Shown here: piece by piece, positions 63,385 to 64,000 of the stretch
Position numbering within the stretch: the stretch's first letter is position 1
Layout: every line of letters begins with the position of its first letter
Assembly: GCA_022701365.1 (NCBI GenBank)
Contig: JAKUHH010000150.1
Location: 310,001 to 374,000, forward strand
Length of the DNA: 64,000 nucleotides
DNA from: Mycocentrospora acerina
Taxonomy: Eukaryota > Ascomycota > Dothideomycetes > Pleosporales
Direction of reading: 5' to 3'
Translations under genes and position numbers: made by a program
Notes under the pieces: model-generated
Databases searched by the model: none
What the model saw: only the letters and a program-made list of their open reading frames with translations
What the model was told of the DNA's origin: nothing

Positions 63385-64000
63385 TTAGGGTGGCACTTCC
63401 TTTTGATCCCAGTCCCAGCACTTGCCCCTTCCATCCGCTCCCACCTGCTTAATTACATCAAAGAGCCTTTCGGCTACCCAGTCTCTCTCAAATAACTTCT
63501 CGTTCTTCACATTGCCCCAAAACTCTTTGCTCAGATCTGTCTTTACTGTACCAGGATGTAGTGAAACTGCCATAGCATTCTCGCCGGATGCAGTTCGTAA
63601 GTAATTGTCGAAAGTCTTCACCAGCTGATTAACACCTGCTTTAGATGAACGATAGCTGTACCAGCCTCCGAGACGGTTGTCTGAGATAGAGCCTACGCGT
63701 GCTATTTCTATTAGAAATAGTAGAGAAGAGTAGAGATCACATACCTGACATGACCGCAGTTGTAGAAATAGACGGTAGGCCTTTCATCTCCTCCTCATTC
63801 TTATTTGGGGACGCGCTCTTCTTTGGCAAGAAGGGCGAGAAATGTTTGAGCATCAACATTGGACCCAGAGTGTTGGTACGAAAGGTGAGAAGCGCGTCAT
63901 CAGCGTTGATTTGGGCTGGCGACTTTTCTGGAAAGAGCAATCCTGGAACAATGAAAGCGAGTTGAAGTTGGCGTGAGCTGCCACCGAAATGATTTTTGCA
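63385..64000 (-). CDS. Short-chain dehydrogenase/reductase, 5' part beyond window
   Basis: C-terminal part of an NAD(P)-dependent SDR, similar to the C-factor/sniffer-like group. Visible exons are 63942-63746 or 63745 (minus strand, ending at a GTATGT donor) and 63701-63385. The upstream exon lies beyond 64000 behind a CCAG acceptor. The first visible exon begins GLLFPEKSP, the end of an NNAG-type motif, then TNTLGPMLMLKHFSPFL. The second carries ARVGSISDNRLGGW and the catalytic Tyr-x3-Lys in YRSSKAG, then VSLHPGTVKTDLS. It ends WDWDQKEVPP, matching the typical DWdGk.ipW-like end of the group. The Rossmann Gly motif is outside the window. The substrate is unknown. Confidence 0.82.

Noticed and set aside
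1..64000. tRNA, rRNA, CRISPR array, bacterial operon features
   Set aside because: Scanning for the GGTTCRANYCC T-loop, repeat-spacer spacing and ribosome binding sites gave nothing convincing. The gene structure is eukaryotic.

Overview
The window is nuclear DNA of a filamentous ascomycete (Pezizomycotina). It holds an elongation factor 3 gene, a protein of fungi. It holds a RID-type cytosine methyltransferase, a family tied to repeat-induced point mutation in filamentous ascomycetes. It also has many 50-110 nt GT-AG introns with CTGAC/CTAAC-like branch points, a Zn2Cys6 regulator and a membrane-anchored GH3 beta-glucosidase. A dothideomycete is my best guess but remains an inference. No rRNA, tRNA, CRISPR array, intact transposon or origin could be supported. 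All exon coordinates were derived by hand from splice signals, reading-frame phase and family conservation.

Layout. 0.6-13.7 kb is a dense block of conserved genes: YIF1 (-), SRP receptor alpha SRP101 (+), RID-like DNA methyltransferase (-), MICOS subunit MIC19 (-), a Naa50-like acetyltransferase with an N-terminal PCNA-box-like peptide (+), SHB17 (+) and a zinc-finger protein with a degenerate exonuclease fold (-). 15-24.7 kb has an Mpv17/PMP22 protein (+), an MFS sugar transporter (+), UBC13 (-) and the SEA/GATOR2 subunit MTC5 (+). 25-34 kb has an eight-cysteine secreted protein (-), eEF3 (-) and a GH3 beta-glucosidase (-).

34.4-42.1 kb is the most interesting stretch. Mitochondrial 2-methylcitrate synthase (-) and mitochondrial 2-methylisocitrate lyase (+), two enzymes of the methylcitrate cycle of propionyl-CoA detoxification, point away from each other across a 3.9 kb AT-rich interval. 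Inside that interval lie two small, unrecognised, signal-peptide-bearing genes, themselves divergent from one shared 483 bp promoter. 42-48.5 kb has a methyltransferase with a histidine-rich loop (-), TYW3 (-) and a DUF2461 gene (+) whose 727 nt intron contains a 116-codon open frame. 48.5-55 kb is a 6.5 kb gene desert full of simple repeats, upstream of a small Zn2Cys6 regulator (+). A second 4 kb desert follows, then an unrecognised multi-exon gene (-) and the 3' part of a short-chain dehydrogenase (-) cut by the window edge.

Most genes are housekeeping and do not form a single pathway. The only metabolic linkage I see is the methylcitrate pair. Head-to-head pairs with short shared promoters recur (YIF1/SRP101, MIC19/Naa50-like, UBC13/MTC5, TYW3/DUF2461, and the two secreted proteins).
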